DNA of 64,000 bases from Verrucomicrobiia bacterium. Lineage in GTDB: Bacteria; Verrucomicrobiota; Verrucomicrobiia; Limisphaerales; DSYF01. The position numbers were made by a program, and so were the translations under genes. This document shows positions 62,318-64,000 of this stretch, one piece after another. The stretch is taken from assembly GCA_035765895.1 (NCBI GenBank), contig DASTWL010000089.1, positions 62,001-126,000 on the forward strand, in the 5' to 3' direction. Numbering within the stretch: position 1 is the first letter of the stretch; each line of letters starts with the position of its first letter. The notes under the pieces are model-generated. The model ran no database searches. It had not been told where the DNA came from and worked only from the letters and a program-made list of their open reading frames with translations.

Positions 62318-62875
62318 TCACTCCTGCGCCTTCACCCACCGAAACAACCTCGCCTTGGCGCAAACCCACTGGCGGTAAACGGTGCGTTCGCTGATGCCGA
62401 GATTCTGCGCCACTTCCTCGTTGGTCAGGCCGCCAAAGAACTTCAGCACCACGACCCGCGCCTGCTCCGGATCTTCCTGTTCGAGCCGTTCGAGGGCCTC
62501 GTTGATCCGGAGCACGTCACCGTCCGGCGTGCTCTCGGCAACCTCAACGTCGGCCAGGTCCACCCGCACCTGATCCCCGCCGCGCTTGAGGCGGGATTTG
62601 CGGCGCGCCTTGTCCACGAGAATGCGCCGCATCGCATCCGCCGCCGCCCCGAAGAAATGGGCCCGATTCGCCCACGAACGGCTCCCCTCGCCGACGAGTT
62701 GCAACCACGCCTCGTGGACCAGCGCGGTTGGCTGGAGCGTGTGCCCGGCAGACTCACGCGCCATGCGCGCCGCCGCGAGCTGGCGCAGTTCGTCATACAC
62801 CAGCGGCAGCAGCTCCTCGGACGCCTGCTTTTCGCCGCGCCCGACGGCCTGCAAGACCAGGGTGATGTCGCTCAT
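62318..62875 (-). CDS. ECF-type RNA polymerase sigma factor
   Basis: A 185-residue sigma-70 family protein with region 2 ('LVYDELRQLAAARMARESAGHTLQPTALVHEAWLQLVG'-type wording, about 25-65; then 'RAHFFGAAADAMRRILVDKARR') and region 4 ('EQARVVVLKFFGGLTNEEVAQNLGISERTVYRQWVCAKARL', about 140-180). This wording marks the ECF subgroup found in Acidobacteria, Planctomycetes and Verrucomicrobia and often encoded next to Ser/Thr kinases, as here. The kinase may control its activity, by family precedent. No anti-sigma gene is seen. Start at 62875 gives MSDITLVLQAVGRGE. Confidence 0.93.
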   Translation of the reverse strand: MSDITLVLQAVGRGEKQASEELLPLVYDELRQLAAARMARESAGHTLQPTALVHEAWLQLVGEGSRSWANRAHFFGAAADAMRRILVDKARRKSRLKRGGDQVRVDLADVEVAESTPDGDVLRINEALERLEQEDPEQARVVVLKFFGGLTNEEVAQNLGISERTVYRQWVCAKARLFRWVKAQE

Positions 62876-63115
62876 GGATGAGCCATGTTGGCCGCCGCAC
62901 GGGGCTTTGGCAACTTCCCAACCGCCGGGCAAATTTGCGGCCCCGCCCGCTCCTCGCCTCAGGCCACTGGGGTGGTCGCGGGCGAGCTGCAAGACTGCGG
63001 ATTCTCGGATAACTCCAGGATTTCTGGAGCCACTCAAAATCCAGCAAGACTGTTTTGAAGACAAAAGGGTGGTCGAACTTGAACTGACCAAGAGGCTGAG
63101 TTCGAGAAGATAAAA

Positions 63116-63191
<76 letters not shown>

Positions 63192-63255
63192 AACCAAGGC
63201 CGCGTAGAATCATCGGCCCTTGGCGATTTGTCAATCCCGCGGTTTGAAAACGGGC

Positions 63256-64000
63256 TCAGAGATTTTCCGGCGCCTGCAAGAGGTCGGACACCCGCTTCAG
63301 CAAACGGCCCGCCGCCCCGCCATCCAGCACGCGATGATCGAAGCTCAAGGTCAAATAGGCCTCCGTCACCGGCACAAACTGGCCTTTGGCTTCATCCCAG
63401 CTCGGCACCTTGCGCCCGGCTCCGATGCCGAGCACGAGCGTTTGTTCCGGCAGCGGAATCGGCGTCGCCCAGATCAGACCGAACGTGCCGAAGTTCGTCA
63501 CGGTGGCAATGGAACCGCCGGTCGCGTCGAGCGGCAGCTTCCGCTGATGCGCCAGACGGATGAGTTCATCGTAACGCGCCACCAGCTCGGCCAGCGGCTT
63601 CTTGTCCACGTCACGCAGCACCGGCACCAGCACGCCGTCCTCGGCTTCAACTGCGAAGCCGATGTCGATGGCGGGCGGATGAACGATTTTGGAGCCGATC
63701 AAACGGCCCGCCGGCGCGCTGTTTTCGCGCAGTGCAATCGCCAGCGCCCGCAGCGCATACAGCGCGGGACCGGGCTTGGGATTGGACGCCTTGCGATGCG
63801 CGAGCAAGGCCTCAAAGCACGCGGGCAATCCGACCGTCGCCAGGGGCCGCGTCCAGCTGCGCCGCATGGCGTCGGCCACGGCCACCCGCATGGAGGAGGC
63901 CGGGCTCATGCGCAGCTTTTCGAGGTTCGCGATGAATTTTTCCAGATCCTCGATGGTGACCCGGTTGGCCGCCCCGCTGCCGGCAATGCCGGCGACATCG
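63256..64000 (-). CDS. dihydrolipoamide acyltransferase (E2) catalytic part, N-terminus off window
   Basis: The reading frame enters at the right edge with 'DVAGIAGSGAANRVTIEDLEKF', the end of a peripheral subunit-binding domain that docks E3/E1. It continues through a linker into the CoA-dependent acyltransferase domain: 'GFAVEAEDGVLVPVLRDVDKK', 'ATVTNFGTFGLIWATPIP' and the catalytic 'LSFDHRVLDGGAAG' with His and Asp. It is the E2 core of a 2-oxo acid dehydrogenase complex (pyruvate, 2-oxoglutarate or branched-chain); the visible part does not decide which. The internal ATG at 63909 is not the start. The lipoyl domain would lie beyond 64,000. Confidence 0.93.
   Translation of the reverse strand, partial: DVAGIAGSGAANRVTIEDLEKFIANLEKLRMSPASSMRVAVADAMRRSWTRPLATVGLPACFEALLAHRKASNPKPGPALYALRALAIALRENSAPAGRLIGSKIVHPPAIDIGFAVEAEDGVLVPVLRDVDKKPLAELVARYDELIRLAHQRKLPLDATGGSIATVTNFGTFGLIWATPIPLPEQTLVLGIGAGRKVPSWDEAKGQFVPVTEAYLTLSFDHRVLDGGAAGRLLKRVSDLLQAPENL

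Overview
The window looks like a chromosomal segment of a high-GC, Gram-negative member of the Verrucomicrobiota, most likely near Pedosphaera/Limisphaerales. This is inferred from protein style, not from a marker gene. The clues are propeller-type sensor kinases, H-X9-DG pseudopilins with an '[24 protein letters not shown]' N-terminus, LamG/Ig-like giant secreted proteins, one PEP-CTERM protein, an ECF sigma factor beside a Ser/Thr kinase, and many secreted glycoside hydrolases without SusC/SusD.

Region 1 (1-11,120) is mostly housekeeping on the minus strand: a partial short-chain dehydrogenase, a DnaJ-type co-chaperone, an HtrA protease, folE2, frr with its terminator, a double-SIS MurQ/GKRP-like protein, a small membrane protein, thpR, an aldo/keto reductase, miaE and pdxJ. 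On the plus strand are a HAD phosphatase-like gene and initiator tRNA-fMet with a terminator.

Region 2 (11,216-22,219, minus) is a first glycan-degradation block. In transcription order it reads GH3, GH31 (translationally coupled to GH3), an unrecognised secreted TIM-barrel-like protein, GH2, and a SASA-esterase/alpha-beta-hydrolase fusion. Diverging from it, on the plus strand, are a 1,210-residue LamG/PKD protein and a pseudopilin-like protein (22,769-27,291). A response regulator and a large propeller sensor histidine kinase (27,383-31,137, minus) diverge from a GH39 glycosidase (31,617-33,200, plus).

Region 3 (33,280-55,050, minus) is an unusually long run of nine co-directional genes. 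Order: GH29 with repeated C-terminal modules, GH2, GH5, CE1-GH29 fusion, GH2, GH97, GH29 with discoidin-like domains, ThuA-like protein, SGNH hydrolase. Gaps are mostly 4-35 bp. Upstream, in the same orientation, lie a PEP-CTERM protein and a second LamG giant (to 59,277). Together with region 2 the enzymes could remove fucosyl, galactosyl, xylosyl, glucosyl and acetyl groups and cut a beta-1,4-glucan-type backbone. Fucosylated, acetylated xyloglucan is therefore a plausible target, but this is inference. The propeller kinase/regulator pair is the only visible local regulator.

Region 4 (59,300-64,000, minus) holds a small frameshifted gene with a strong terminator, a transmembrane Ser/Thr kinase, an ECF sigma factor, tRNA-Lys(CTT), and the C-terminal part of a dihydrolipoamide acyltransferase running off the right edge.

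The most unusual signals are: (i) palindromic elements embedded in frame in the 5' ends of three hydrolase genes; (ii) a shared short C-terminal module, ending in an FFR/FYR-type tail, on four large secreted proteins; (iii) a candidate new glycosidase family; (iv) a CE1-GH29 fusion.
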